From: Phytophthora colocasiae
Taxonomy: Eukaryota; Oomycota; Peronosporomycetes; Peronosporales; Peronosporaceae
Length of the DNA: 64,000 nucleotides
Assembly: GCA_018806915.1 (NCBI GenBank)
Contig: JAGKQI010000103.1
Location: forward strand, 620,001 to 684,000
Direction of reading: 5' to 3'
Shown: positions 32,392 to 42,516 of the stretch, in pieces
Layout: each line of letters opens with the position of its first letter
Numbering within the stretch: the stretch's first letter is position 1
Notes under the pieces: model-generated
What the model was told of the DNA's origin: nothing
What the model saw: only the letters and a program-made list of their open reading frames with translations
Database searches by the model: none
Made by a program: the position numbers and the translations under genes

Positions 32392-34752
32392 ATGGACATC
32401 GGCCGCGTCCTGCTGCGAGACGCGCACTACGTCTGGCGTGAGCGTGTGGCGCTTCTAGGGAAGGATGCAGTGGTGCTGCAGCCTCCGCCTTCCGCTTGGC
32501 AAGCAGCTGCCCATGTGCTCAATCGCTCGTCCAAGAAGACGAAGCCCAAGCTCAAACAGAAGCCAAAGCCCAAATTGACCAAACAACGCAGCAAACCCAA
32601 GGCTCCACCACCTGTAGAAATGCTGCCATTGGATGGATCATTAAGCTGTGAAGAGATTGTGGTGTCTTCAGCTCATATGCATTCAGTGCGGCTGCAGGAT
32701 CTACGCTCCGGTAGGGAGTTTCTAGTCGATGTCACTACTAAAGGGAAGAAGCAGATGTGGGTCGACCTCTTCGCTAGCGCTCGGAAACGAGCGAATATCA
32801 ACAGCAGTTGGCGTGGAGAACTGCCATTGGTGGATACAGAGGATAATACGACGAGATCACTGACGTTGCTAGATATGCAGCAAGCGGTTGAGATGCTGGT
32901 AGCTGCGACTGAGAGCGACACTGAAGCGGCAGTTGTGAGAGGATATGATGTGGAGAATATTCTTCTTGGAGATGGGAGTGCTGCTGATTTTACAGAGAAT
33001 GAAGCTGCTGTACTAACGAAGAGGCTAGTGGAGGAAGATGTTCTGCTCCCGTTTTGTTGCTCTTGCAGCTTCGTGTATCGCGTGGACAAAGTGTATCGTG
33101 TAAATACTGATCATCACTTAGTGGAGGAAGCTAAAACAATGCATGCTGATGTTGAGAAGGAGGTGAATACCGGTAGTCTAAGTAGAAATGAACGATGTCG
33201 GGGCCACTTCTGGTGGCTGCAGTACAGTGCGTTCCAAGCACTGTTAGAGCAGTTTAACCAGCAAGGAGATGGAGAAGACGGCATTTCAGGGACGAATGGT
33301 GTTCAAGCGCTGCTACGATTTGGTGCGTACAGTGTCCCAACCGCGTTGGCGCTGGCGAACGAGCTGCTGCATCATGAGTTTATTGCTGAATGCTCTTCCA
33401 GTGGCGATGGGGTCTCGTATCAGATGAACGCAACTGTCAGATACAAGAAAGTTTGTGCAGAAGCATTAGATGACGATGCTTGCGATGAAAAGCGCCACGC
33501 TATCGTCTCAAGTGAGCGAGAAACACGATCACTGGAAGATCGGCGCCGACTGGAAGCTCAAATTCAGAAGCTGAAGGAGAAGTACAAGCAGATTTGTAAC
33601 CTGTTCTGCTTCTGCTGTCTACTGGTGCTCTTCGATGCTCTCGTTACCGCAGTGTTGTTGCCTGGTGCACTGAAACTCAGTATTGCGACGGGGTTGCTAT
33701 TGTGGCTGACGATGAGTGGCGGAACGGCTACTTTTTCCATTAACTTCCAGCCACGAAATCATGATGAAGAACTCAACAGAACGCCCCAAGGCTTAGATCA
33801 CGGTCTTTTCCAAACACATTTAGCTTCTCCTGGTGGGTCCGACGTGGAAAAATACAGTCAAATCGTCACAAGCACGGCGACGAATAGAAGAGGTTCGGCA
33901 GCGCTGGAGATCATGCGTCAAGAGCCAATACATCGCGCTGTGATCACGCTTACTCAGACGGAAGAGGCTGAAGTGCATTCCTTCCGACTAGCAATAGCGC
34001 AGTCTGCATCCGTTCCTGTCGAGGCGACGCATGTGTTTTCGGACGAGTACCTTTTCAGCGTCCTTCAAGTCAAGAACCGTGCGTTTGCGTACGCCGTGAC
34101 CAAAATGGCTCGTATCATCGAATGGCGGCGCAATTACGAAGTGGATACTATCACTTGGGATGACGTAAAGTCACAATTGGTGTCTGGTAACATGTACTGG
34201 TACGGCTACGACTTCCAGAATCGCCCGATCCTTTGGGTGCGTGCTAAGCTGAAAGATTGGACGACGATGTCAAGTCGACGAGAGGTGGAAGTCCGAGCTC
34301 ACGTGTATCTGTTGGAGCTTGGTTGCCGTCGATTCATGCCACCTGGAGTCACTACATATACGATCGTGACGGACTCGTCTGGAATTGGGATGGCTCAAGT
34401 TGATCTACGACTCATGCGTGGGTTGCTGGACGTGTGTGTGGCTAATTACCCGGATCGAATTGGCCTCGTCCATGCTGGTCCGTTGACACGATTCCTGAAG
34501 TATATCACGTCGTGGTTATGGCCATTCCTACCAATTCGTCTACGCGGCAAGGTCTCACTCATGCACGACTGCGCGGGCGAGCTAGCTAAGCACATGGACA
34601 CTGATCTCATTCCACTGCACTTCGGTGGGAATGTCATGCACAACCTGCGCACACCTAGTGCCAATCCAACAGAGGCTGATGATATCATGGAGATCACGTA
34701 CATGATCGATCAGCAGCAGCGCTTCATGGAGGAGCTCAAGATCCAGCAGTAG
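32392..34752 (+). CDS. Membrane-anchored CRAL-TRIO (Sec14-like) protein
   Basis: 786 aa in one exon. Residues 30-75 are Lys/Pro-rich. The region about 165-230 (TLLDMQQAVEMLVAAT ... VLTKRLVEEDVLLP) resembles a DEP fold. At about 400-450 there are two closely spaced hydrophobic segments (LFCFCCLLVLFDALVTAVLL and IATGLLLWLTMSGGTATF). A CRAL-TRIO N lobe and lipid-binding domain occupy about 545-780: GNMYWYGYDFQNRPILWVRA, TTYTIVTDSSGIG, NYPDRIGLVHAGPL, and LIPLHFGG at the end. Sec14-like domains bind and exchange phosphoinositides or other lipids. The membrane hairpin next to the lipid domain suggests work at a membrane or contact site, which is inference. Confidence 0.88.
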   Translation: MDIGRVLLRDAHYVWRERVALLGKDAVVLQPPPSAWQAAAHVLNRSSKKTKPKLKQKPKPKLTKQRSKPKAPPPVEMLPLDGSLSCEEIVVSSAHMHSVRLQDLRSGREFLVDVTTKGKKQMWVDLFASARKRANINSSWRGELPLVDTEDNTTRSLTLLDMQQAVEMLVAATESDTEAAVVRGYDVENILLGDGSAADFTENEAAVLTKRLVEEDVLLPFCCSCSFVYRVDKVYRVNTDHHLVEEAKTMHADVEKEVNTGSLSRNERCRGHFWWLQYSAFQALLEQFNQQGDGEDGISGTNGVQALLRFGAYSVPTALALANELLHHEFIAECSSSGDGVSYQMNATVRYKKVCAEALDDDACDEKRHAIVSSERETRSLEDRRRLEAQIQKLKEKYKQICNLFCFCCLLVLFDALVTAVLLPGALKLSIATGLLLWLTMSGGTATFSINFQPRNHDEELNRTPQGLDHGLFQTHLASPGGSDVEKYSQIVTSTATNRRGSAALEIMRQEPIHRAVITLTQTEEAEVHSFRLAIAQSASVPVEATHVFSDEYLFSVLQVKNRAFAYAVTKMARIIEWRRNYEVDTITWDDVKSQLVSGNMYWYGYDFQNRPILWVRAKLKDWTTMSSRREVEVRAHVYLLELGCRRFMPPGVTTYTIVTDSSGIGMAQVDLRLMRGLLDVCVANYPDRIGLVHAGPLTRFLKYITSWLWPFLPIRLRGKVSLMHDCAGELAKHMDTDLIPLHFGGNVMHNLRTPSANPTEADDIMEITYMIDQQQRFMEELKIQQ

Positions 34753-34837
34753 TATCTTGTTCGCATCGGAAACGAACGGGATATAGTTCCAATTTGGCCA
34801 ATTCAAAGCTATGAATCATTCGTTTATCTAACGGAAG

Positions 34838-35619
34838 TTATCCTCGCTTGATCTCTGCGTCAAGGCACAACGATATTGTTATTCAGATGGGAAATGTCAG
34901 TCCTCTCTCACGATGGTTTCATTTTTGACTACGTACCGAATGTGTAGAACAGTTTGAGGTGTTCTGTATGATCATCGTCGATGAACAGGAATCTGCCCAT
35001 GTACTTACCACGATAGAACAGTCCTGATGGAGCTTCCATCCACTCATGACGTGGAAAGACAAACACATAGTTTTCCGACCGTGGAGCATAGGATCCCAGC
35101 ACAACTTCATCATGAGTGGATAGCACAGTCTTCTTGACTTTATTGCGGAAGCGTAAGCCGCTCACGATCGCCTGATTCACTCGAAAAGCAATGACGAACC
35201 GGTAGCGCGATCCCTCCTCCATCGTAAAAGGCGTCGTGCGCATGTGTTCCACACCTGCAAGCGTGTCCAGATGATACACAATATCTTCCCTTCCGTCTTC
35301 GAATTCCACCTTGAACTCTTCCACCACCACTCGACGGGTATCACTCGTATCTAGCATCAATAGAAATATTAAATAACTCTATCGATCGCTAAAGCAGTAG
35401 CACTTTCATACCCCCTCGATCTCCGTGAGCTGCAGCCCCCAATAATTGTTCTTTGTATCTCTGAAGACTCTCATCTTCTGCGTCTTTGGCCAGCAATTCA
35501 TCCACCGACTTAATGGCTTGCGTACTCATCCGATAGTTCGACGGTGACGCTCCATCTTCACTGTCTCGACTGCTTATACCACTGGAAATCGTGACCTCCT
35601 CCGCCCTAATGTCCGCCAT
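34838..35619 (-). CDS. Rho GDP-dissociation inhibitor (RhoGDI)
   Basis: RhoGDI extracts prenylated Rho GTPases from membranes and keeps them GDP-bound in the cytosol. Three exons: 35619-35412, 35350-34937 and 34854-34838, 212 aa, close to the usual 200. The N-terminal regulatory arm has DELLAKDAEDESLQRYKEQL. The immunoglobulin-like domain shows SRYRFVIAFRVNQAIVSGL, VVLGSYAPRSENYVFVFP and FIDDDHTEHLKLFYTF. The last 17-bp exon adds EIKRG, which fits the family end; without it the frame would read on to a nearby stop. Divergent from bystin, with about 180 bp between starts, so a shared promoter region is likely. Confidence 0.93.
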
Positions 35620-35801
35620 TATTATACCCCTTCAAGTTGTGAAAGCGATCTTCGAAGATGGCTACATTCAATAATATGTGTACCACATCACATTATATAA
35701 TTTTTTATGTGGACCACCAGTTGTTATTTACGGGATCTGACGTTTGGTGGTCACCGACGCAGCGCAGCCATTTATCATACGCCCAAAGAGCTCAATTGAC
35801 C

Positions 35802-37085
35802 ATGCCCAAGGCCGAGAAGGGGAAGCCCAAACGCGCGTGTCCGCTGGAGAAGCAGCTGGCCTACGACAACAAGCCGTGGTATGACCAGAGTGGCAAGAAG
35901 GGAGCGCGTCGTGACGCTCACGACTCAGATGACGACATGGCGGACGACGTTGTTCCTGAAAAGTTGAGTCGCCGTACACTTGCACTCGCTAAGCAACAGC
36001 AGGCAGAGGAACAGGCTCGACACAACAAGAGCAAGAACCGTCAGTCTGCTGTGCAGACGCCAGCGAATGACAGCAGCGATGAGTCGGACGCTGAGTCGGA
36101 GGCTGATGAGGACATGGAAGACGAATACGACGGTCAGGACCTCGTACGTATCAACGGAGATTACGTAGAGGAGGTGGAGATCTGTGAGGACGATGAAGAA
36201 GCTCTTGCGAACTTTATGGTCGGAGCAGCTGAGCGTCGTAACCTTGCTGACATCATCATGGACAAGATTTTCGAGAAAGAAGCTCGTGAACGTGGAGAGA
36301 TGGACGATGATGATCAAGCCCCGCAGAACAGCAAGTTTGATCCTAAGATCGTCGAAGTGTACACGGGTGTGGGCAAGATCTTGCAACGATACACGTCGGG
36401 CAAGTTGCCCAAGGCCTTCAAGGTCATCCCTAGCTTGAGCTACTGGGAGGACATTCTGTGGCTCACGAGCCCTGAGAAGTGGTCGCCGCATGCCATGTAC
36501 GCTGCTACGCGGTTGTTTGCATCCAACTTGAACCCGAAGATGGCGCAACGTTTCTTCAACATCTTTTTGCTGGAGCACGTGCGGCAGGACATCCACGAGA
36601 ACAAGCGACTGAACTTTCACTTGTATATGGCTCTCAAGAAGGCGCTGTACAAACCGCAGGCTTTCTTCAAGGGTATCATTATCCCTCTTTGTGAATCCAG
36701 GAACTGCACACAACGTGAAGCTGCTATCATTGGCAGTGTACTGTCCAAGGTGTCGGTGCCTGTGATCCACTCGGCCGCGACGCTTATGAAGCTCTCGAGC
36801 ATGGAGTACTCGGGCGGTAACAGCATGTTCATCCGTGTACTACTCAACAAGAAGTACAGTCTGCCTACACGCGTTATCTCGGAGCTGAGCCAACACTTCC
36901 TGCGCTTCACATCGGACACGCGCAAGCTCCCAGTTTTGTGGCATCAGTCGCTGCTGGTATTCGCGCAACGTTACAAGAACGACATCCCCAAGCAGCACAA
37001 GGAGGCTATGAAGGCGCTGATGAAGCAGCACTTCCACCACCAAATCACGCCCGAGATCCGTCGCGAACTCTACAACGAGATGTAG
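35802..37085 (+). CDS. BYSL: Bystin (Enp1), 40S ribosome biogenesis factor
   Basis: 427 aa from the ATG at 35802; an upstream in-frame ATG at 35658 adds 48 residues that do not look like the family. The protein has a basic/acidic N-terminal third (DSDDDMADDVVPEKLSRRTL, DESDAESEADEDMEDEYDGQ), then the conserved helical bystin core: VGKILQRYTSGKLPKAFKVI, WEDILWLTSPEKWSPHAMY, ATRLFASNLNPKMAQRF, and a C-terminus FHHQITPEIRRELYNEM. Bystin/Enp1 binds pre-40S particles in the nucleolus and is needed for 18S processing and nuclear export. No intron seen. Confidence 0.96.
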   Translation: MPKAEKGKPKRACPLEKQLAYDNKPWYDQSGKKGARRDAHDSDDDMADDVVPEKLSRRTLALAKQQQAEEQARHNKSKNRQSAVQTPANDSSDESDAESEADEDMEDEYDGQDLVRINGDYVEEVEICEDDEEALANFMVGAAERRNLADIIMDKIFEKEARERGEMDDDDQAPQNSKFDPKIVEVYTGVGKILQRYTSGKLPKAFKVIPSLSYWEDILWLTSPEKWSPHAMYAATRLFASNLNPKMAQRFFNIFLLEHVRQDIHENKRLNFHLYMALKKALYKPQAFFKGIIIPLCESRNCTQREAAIIGSVLSKVSVPVIHSAATLMKLSSMEYSGGNSMFIRVLLNKKYSLPTRVISELSQHFLRFTSDTRKLPVLWHQSLLVFAQRYKNDIPKQHKEAMKALMKQHFHHQITPEIRRELYNEM

Positions 37086-37243
37086 ATAGACTCCATTCAC
37101 ATGCTCTGGTATATAAAGTTTTTGTCTTACATTTCGGTGTCTTACCAATCTGTGTCTTTACCATGTTTTGCCCTTCTCTCATTATCTACACAATCCACTG
37201 CTTCATCGAAACACTGTCTATATCCAATGAAAATTTAATCTAC

Positions 37244-37976
37244 TACCGTAGTATCGGTGTCAAGTGTCACCCCCCTCGGGTCGCCAAATCAAATGATAAG
37301 GAAAAGTGCAAGGTGCTGGTTATGGATGGGACAACGATTGCGCTACTAATGCTGACTCTAATCTTTGTGAATGTGTCTATCAACGACGTCGTCGTCCCAG
37401 GAAACTTCTCCTGCGCTGTCATCTAGCCACGACAAAGCTTGTAAGGCATTAGCCAGCTCTTCGTCGATTTTGTCTGCCCCTACATCTTCGTTTGAAAAGT
37501 CCGTGCGCTCGTCGAACACGTCGGTAGCGTTTTAGTTGCGCAGTCTTAGTTTTAGCAGCCATTTCCAAAATGTCAACCTTCTTTGACTTTCAGCGTCTAA
37601 TAACACGTGCTTTAGACTGATATGTCGTGCTAGCTGGGTCGATTCCAGGCCACAACGTCCGAATCACGACCCGCATTTCTCGGGTTTCGTACAGACGGAG
37701 TGCAGCAGCCTTGAAAGCGAAAGTCTCCGACGTCAGCTTGAGCTGCGTAGGTTTCCGGCCTCCGCCTCGCCACGACACCCGCATTCGAGTCCGCCGGCTT
37801 CTTCTCTATTCTGCGGTTGTTCTGGTTATGCTGCACTGGCTTCAAGGAACTCGGGGCTGACACTTAACAAAACGGTGCAAATCCTACTTGTCCAACCCCC
37901 AATACACAGCTTTCATTGGTCAATATAGGGGGGTGACACTTGACAAATGCGGACACTTGACACCGATACTACGGTA
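37244..37976. mobile_element. 733-bp DNA-transposon relic with 25-bp TIRs
   Basis: The left end taccgtagtatcggtgtcaa (37244) reappears reverse-complemented at 37952-37976, an exact 25-bp inverted repeat. TA dinucleotides at both outer edges suggest a Tc1/mariner-type target. A second inverted GTGTCACCCCCCT motif lies just inside. Minus-strand fragments inside (KVDILEMAAKTKTAQLK, ELANALQALSWLDDSAGE) look like decayed ends of a transposase. It sits between bystin and the NECAP-like gene, probably non-autonomous. Confidence 0.75.
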
Positions 37977-38058
37977 CATGTATATACACAACTTATTTCC
38001 GGTGACGGTAGTCATTGTGTAGAGTCACATGTGTCATTTGTTTCTTCAGATCAAGATC

Positions 38059-38820
38059 ATGACGGACTCGTCGGACGCGTTCGAATTGGAGCGTACGCTG
38101 TTCAGCGAGAAGGGCGTGTGGTTCTACCAAGTACCTACAGGCCAAGTGACCAGTCTGGCGCCGCGTGCTGACGCTTGGGACCCGGAAAACCCGTTCCTTA
38201 CGGGCTCAGTGCGTGTGCAGCAAAAGGGTGACGCGTGTTTCGTGCAGCTTTTCGAACCTGTAGCTGAAGGCGCAGAGGAGAATGCAACCCCCACGCTCTT
38301 TGCCCAATGTCCACTGCAGATCACGCGTGACCTGGCGCTGGACGTTTACATACACGACTGTGTGGATTCATCACGCTACTTTATGTTGCGCGTAGAGGAC
38401 GAGAAAAGCGGACGTCGCGCTTTCGTGGGCATCGGCTTCCCCGATCGCACGGCAGCTTTCAACTTCAAGGCAACGCTACAAGACTACGCTAAGTACGCAT
38501 TGCGACAACTGGAGGTGGAGCAGGTGGAGACTGCAGAGGAGACTGCACCAGCGTCTCCCAAGAAGGACTTCAGTCTACCACAAGGAACGACAATCCGGAT
38601 AAACCTGAAATCCAACGGCGGTGAGGACGCTGAAAGACACTCAAGACGTCGACGCAGCAGTGGTGAACAAGGTGCTGTGAGTCCCGCAAAGATGCCTTTG
38701 ATCCCACCCCCACCAAGTGATTCACCGTCTTCGGCAGTGAAAGCACCAACGATTGCACCGCCAGCAGCTGAAACGACTACTGGAGACGATGAAGACTGGG
38801 GAGACTTTACGTCGGCTTAG
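38059..38820 (+). CDS. NECAP-like adaptin-ear-binding coat protein
   Basis: 253 aa. The N-terminal PH-like (PHear) domain spans about residues 8-160: ERTLFSEKGVWFYQVP, WDPENPFLTGSVRVQQKG, LALDVYIHDCVDSSRYFMLR, RRAFVGIGFPDRTAAFNFK, then LQDYAKYA. The C-terminus is P/S-rich and ends in DEDWGDFTSA, which contains a WxxF-type AP-2 ear-binding motif (WGDF). NECAPs act in clathrin-coated vesicle formation at the plasma membrane or endosome. The start at 38059 fits the family; the short upstream extension looks like intron plus acceptor (tttcttcag). Confidence 0.93.
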   Translation: MTDSSDAFELERTLFSEKGVWFYQVPTGQVTSLAPRADAWDPENPFLTGSVRVQQKGDACFVQLFEPVAEGAEENATPTLFAQCPLQITRDLALDVYIHDCVDSSRYFMLRVEDEKSGRRAFVGIGFPDRTAAFNFKATLQDYAKYALRQLEVEQVETAEETAPASPKKDFSLPQGTTIRINLKSNGGEDAERHSRRRRSSGEQGAVSPAKMPLIPPPPSDSPSSAVKAPTIAPPAAETTTGDDEDWGDFTSA

Positions 38821-38930
38821 AGGAACGAGTGTGGTGAAGAACAAGCTTCGTGTTGCAGGTTTGTTTTCAATTTCAAAGTTATTTTTTTTCCTGCAACTGT
38901 TTTTTCGATACGTGTCACCGACTTCCGTCT

Positions 38931-39445
38931 TCACTGCGAGTTAAACATAAACTCGTTCTTTGCCTTCATGTGGGCGTTCGACAGCTTCATTGTGGACAAA
39001 GCACCGGATACAAACTGGTCCATAAGTCGACGTTTCTTGGCCTGAGGCTCCCCAACGGATGCCATCAGAATACCTGCCACACTCTCAGTAAGTCTCTGTT
39101 CTCTGGAAGTAATTCGGAGTTCTCTCACAATTTTTCGTTGCGCGTGAGCCGCCACCTTCCGATTCACGGACCTCGCGTGTTGAATTATCCACAGAGATGT
39201 CTTCCTCGACGCCATTACATGTAGCTGGAGGGGTGTCAACTACTGGTAGATCTGTTTTTTTTTTCCGGTGCAGTTGCAGTAGCTTCAATAGCCTCGTCAT
39301 CTTGACCTTCCTCGTCTGTCATGCCGTCCATGGAGTGCTCGCCAGTTGGAGTAGGAACTATTGCATCCCTATCGATTTGATCAAGAGCTTCATCACCCAT
39401 TAGCTTGTTCATTTGCAGAAGTTGGATCTCCGTCCGGCCAAGCAA
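38931..39445 (-). CDS. Hypothetical small gene with A10-tract frame break
   Basis: Two overlapping minus-strand frames seem to belong together. The upstream one (39445-39236: MLGRTEIQLLQMNKLMGDEA..., acidic) runs into a stretch of ten A on the coding strand at about 39255-39264. In the next frame the sequence goes on plausibly (KKKTDLPVVDTPPATC), then a third frame gives a basic helical end (RKIVRELRITSREQRL ... KNEFMFNSQ). A splice, a homopolymer sequencing error or real decay could explain the shifts. The family is unknown. Confidence 0.4.
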
Positions 39446-39648
39446 CTTCTATTAATCAATCCAGCAAAACTTCCGAAGGAGCAGAAAGTGTCTTTAAAAG
39501 CCTAAGAAAGGAAAACGTTTGTAATTGAAGATGCATTGTGCTTAAACTTACGTGTCTGTGGCAACCTACAGGACTCACATTAAAAGCTTGGACTGGATAA
39601 ATAGCTAATTTGGATCAGTACACTTGCAGTCGTGGGCTCTTCAACGCT

Positions 39649-41148
39649 CTAGTCCACCAGCACATCCAGGAAGTCTCCAAAAGCGTTGAAAAGCGACGAG
39701 GCTTCATCACTATCGCAAACTCGCGTCAGAAGCGAAATGCCGGACTCGAGAATGGGGTTCAACTCCTCATCAGATGACGAGCTGCTTCGTTCCCGTTCGA
39801 ATGTCGCGTCTGTGAGTTCCGCGGGACCAGGCGTTATCGGTTCGTCGTCGTCAACGAACTCGAAGCGAGGGGTGCTTTCTTCTTCATCCGACTCGTCTCG
39901 CATGTCCGAATTTTTCCTTCCAGTCACGACATGAGCTACACCATCAACCACCTCGTCCGACACGTCAGCAACGAGAGCCGCAGCATCTAGTAACTCGTCA
40001 AAAGACGGCAGGACGCTGTACGCTTCCGCCATCACGTGCACGATCTTGGTAATCCCAGTAGCTGCACCAACAGATGCTCCTGCATGGCGATAGTTTTCTC
40101 CATCCAGTGATTCATGTAGGATGTCACGACACAGCAAGAATGCGTCATGCGCTTCTTCACTGTTCACAGTTTCGTAGACCCACTTCAGTAGGTAGAACGC
40201 ATTCTGAGGCCCTAGTATTTTCACCAGCAACTTGACAGCAGTCTTCGTCTCATGAACTGCATCCTCTTCGGAAAAACATTGCCCAACTGTAGGCACCAGC
40301 GCGCGTAGCATCCGATATGATGGCACAGCAATAGCATGTGACAGCACATTAACCGACGCATTACCAGTGATATCCATACCTTGTAGCACAGCGTTCGACA
40401 CGGATGGAGGGATCACGTAGCTCACAGTCCTTACCGACGCTCCTACAGCTCCAGAGATCGTCGACGCAGTGAACGACGCAGTAGATACCGCACCGTGCGT
40501 GATTCCTCGAGCCACGTGCATCCCCGTCCTAGCAACGGCCCCAGTGGAAGCCACAACTGCTGACGTTGCCAATTGATGGGATGTTGATACAGCGCCTGAA
40601 ATCTTCCGTCCACTGTAAGTAGCTACTCGCGTAGGGATCGCCACAGCAGTGGACACGGAGCTGTGCACTAGTCTCACAGGCAGGAAAAGTAATTGGGAAA
40701 CCACACCACTCTCCTGCTGTTGCTCTTCTATGTGTTCTGCTGGGAATATCTCCACATCTTGTTCATTACCACTACTGGAGCTGCTTGTAGAGCTTGTAGA
40801 CTGTTCTCCAAAGAGATCAGTGTCCTCCTGCTCTTGTTTGTGGTCCGATTTCGACCAAGACTGCGCGATACTCGCTCGTACGTGGTTGGTCAAGTGAATA
40901 GGGGCAGATACTGCCATAGACGTCGCGTGAACGGCCGCTTTACCGGCTACAACGTATGGGAACAAAACGAGATTCGCAGCTGAAGAAGCGACTCCAAGTG
41001 TCGTCTGTAGAGCGGAGCGCTGCTCTTCCTGCGTGGGTTCAGGGGGTGAATCCAGGTCCACCATGGTCACAACCGTCAGCTGCTCGTCCGCCTCGGCCTC
41101 GCTCTCTGTGAAGGCCTCGCTCATGAGGCACGGACCGTCGTACGCCAT
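39649..41148 (-). CDS. Hypothetical 499-aa protein with Ala/Ser/Val-rich amphipathic repeats
   Basis: Single exon from the ATG at 41148. Acidic N-terminus, then an A/V/S-rich region with repeating small-residue helices (VASSAANLVLFPYVVAGKAA, STAVAIPTRVATYSGRKISG, ARGITHGAVSTASFTASTIS). A helical domain follows (TAVKLLVKILGPQNAFYLLK, HDAFLLCRDILHESL), then an acidic C-terminus (DESDEEESTPRFEFVDDD). The 11-residue-like repeats recall amphipathic lipid-surface helices such as those of perilipin-type proteins, but this is only a resemblance. Divergent from the gene at 42517. Confidence 0.75.
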   Translation of the reverse strand: MAYDGPCLMSEAFTESEAEADEQLTVVTMVDLDSPPEPTQEEQRSALQTTLGVASSAANLVLFPYVVAGKAAVHATSMAVSAPIHLTNHVRASIAQSWSKSDHKQEQEDTDLFGEQSTSSTSSSSSGNEQDVEIFPAEHIEEQQQESGVVSQLLFLPVRLVHSSVSTAVAIPTRVATYSGRKISGAVSTSHQLATSAVVASTGAVARTGMHVARGITHGAVSTASFTASTISGAVGASVRTVSYVIPPSVSNAVLQGMDITGNASVNVLSHAIAVPSYRMLRALVPTVGQCFSEEDAVHETKTAVKLLVKILGPQNAFYLLKWVYETVNSEEAHDAFLLCRDILHESLDGENYRHAGASVGAATGITKIVHVMAEAYSVLPSFDELLDAAALVADVSDEVVDGVAHVVTGRKNSDMRDESDEEESTPRFEFVDDDEPITPGPAELTDATFERERSSSSSDEELNPILESGISLLTRVCDSDEASSLFNAFGDFLDVLVD

Positions 41149-42516
41149 AGCGACTAAAGTGGCGAATGAGATCCGTTACTGATAGAAGTTCTGAGCGGCA
41201 TAGACAGGTTATGCGATTTCGAAAACTGAGGATGACGAGGCAGACGTGGCAATGCAATGCGATTGGACGAAATATTTCGATTAAAAAAGTGCATGCTATG
41301 GGTCTTCCTACACGTTGGCGTGCTTGTCTGTCCGTCCACCTTTGGAGCTGCTTCATGCACATACAGTGTATTGCATCTCTTCAAAGCTTGACGTGTTTGT
41401 TTGCGACGTGCAAGGGAGAATAAGACGTTGTTTGTCGCCAGCGTGTGTCACCGAAAGAATTGTTGAAACGTTTTGATGACAGCGTGTACATGCCTTAGTC
41501 GGTCTTGTGTTTGCAGTGCTGTCTTTAAAATTCACAGTACAACTCGATCATGGTCTGGTCGACAAAGTCAAAGCCGCAGCAGGTGGCGGTCTCGCTGGTC
41601 GCACCAGACGCAATTTCGGCAGAGTTGCCTCTCAGCAGGCAACTTGCCGCGTGGCTGAAGCTGTCATATCCAGTGGAATGGTGCTTTAGGGCCAGAGTAT
41701 TTCCGACCCCGACACTGTGGCGACCGCTTCGACTCAGCTCAAACTTAAGTCAAAGGTGAGCCGAGGTACACGCGCGCACGTGAGATTTGCTCATTCCACC
41801 GTGTTCTCAGTGAGAACTTCTCACTGGGACTGCAACGGCAGCCTGCAGGCCATTTCTTGCCAGAAGCTTCTCGCACTCATTCGGGTGTTGGGTAAGTTTG
41901 ACCACAAGACAACTTGCTGCAGGAGGAGGAGGTACGGATACGGCCAGCCCTATGTAACCAGCGCTCCATACAAACGGCAAGTGCCGATTCTGTTTGACAA
42001 CGACTGGAACATCCACACTGCTGTGAATAGAGCCCTGCTACTTTACAGCAAAGACAAATATGCATCATTTAAGCGCTGCAAACATGGACACGACATGATA
42101 CTGTAGATGCAATTGTAGACAACAAACTGCCTTGTTCATCGGTGCCAAATGTCCCCCAAATGCTGCATGTAGTGCGATTGACGCGGATTGGACGAAAAGC
42201 TCCCTCGCCCATCCCCCATCACCAATTCAACAGCTTTTTGGGTTGACAAGCGTTTTTAGTCACTCCATACAAATATGTAGAACAGTGACTACGTTCTCCA
42301 TTCCATACATCAAGTATAAGAGCACCACTCCCTGAGCCTTTTAAACCTCGTCCCGTCTCTGCTCTTCGCCCACCTCTTCCGTCTCTATTCTTCCCTCAGT
42401 CCCGAGAGTGCAAAGTCCCAGTGTCAACCACGCACGGCAAGGCCGCCTCGAGCTCTGTAGACTTGTCCTCCTCCCCCCTGTCTTCTCCTGCGACGCCGGG
42501 AGCCCGGGCGGCGCAA
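41149..42516. other. Intergenic, possible coding remnants
   Basis: 1.37 kb. At 41550-41760 a plus-strand frame (VDKVKAAAGGGLAG, RVASQQATCRVAEA) has coding-like composition but no start, no domain and no partner exons, so it may be a gene remnant. The last 200 bp are pyrimidine-rich and lead into the transporter gene. Confidence 0.4.

Noticed and set aside
36938..37426. 162-aa frame overlapping the bystin 3' end
   Set aside because: It is a shadow of bystin in another frame that then runs into the TIR element.
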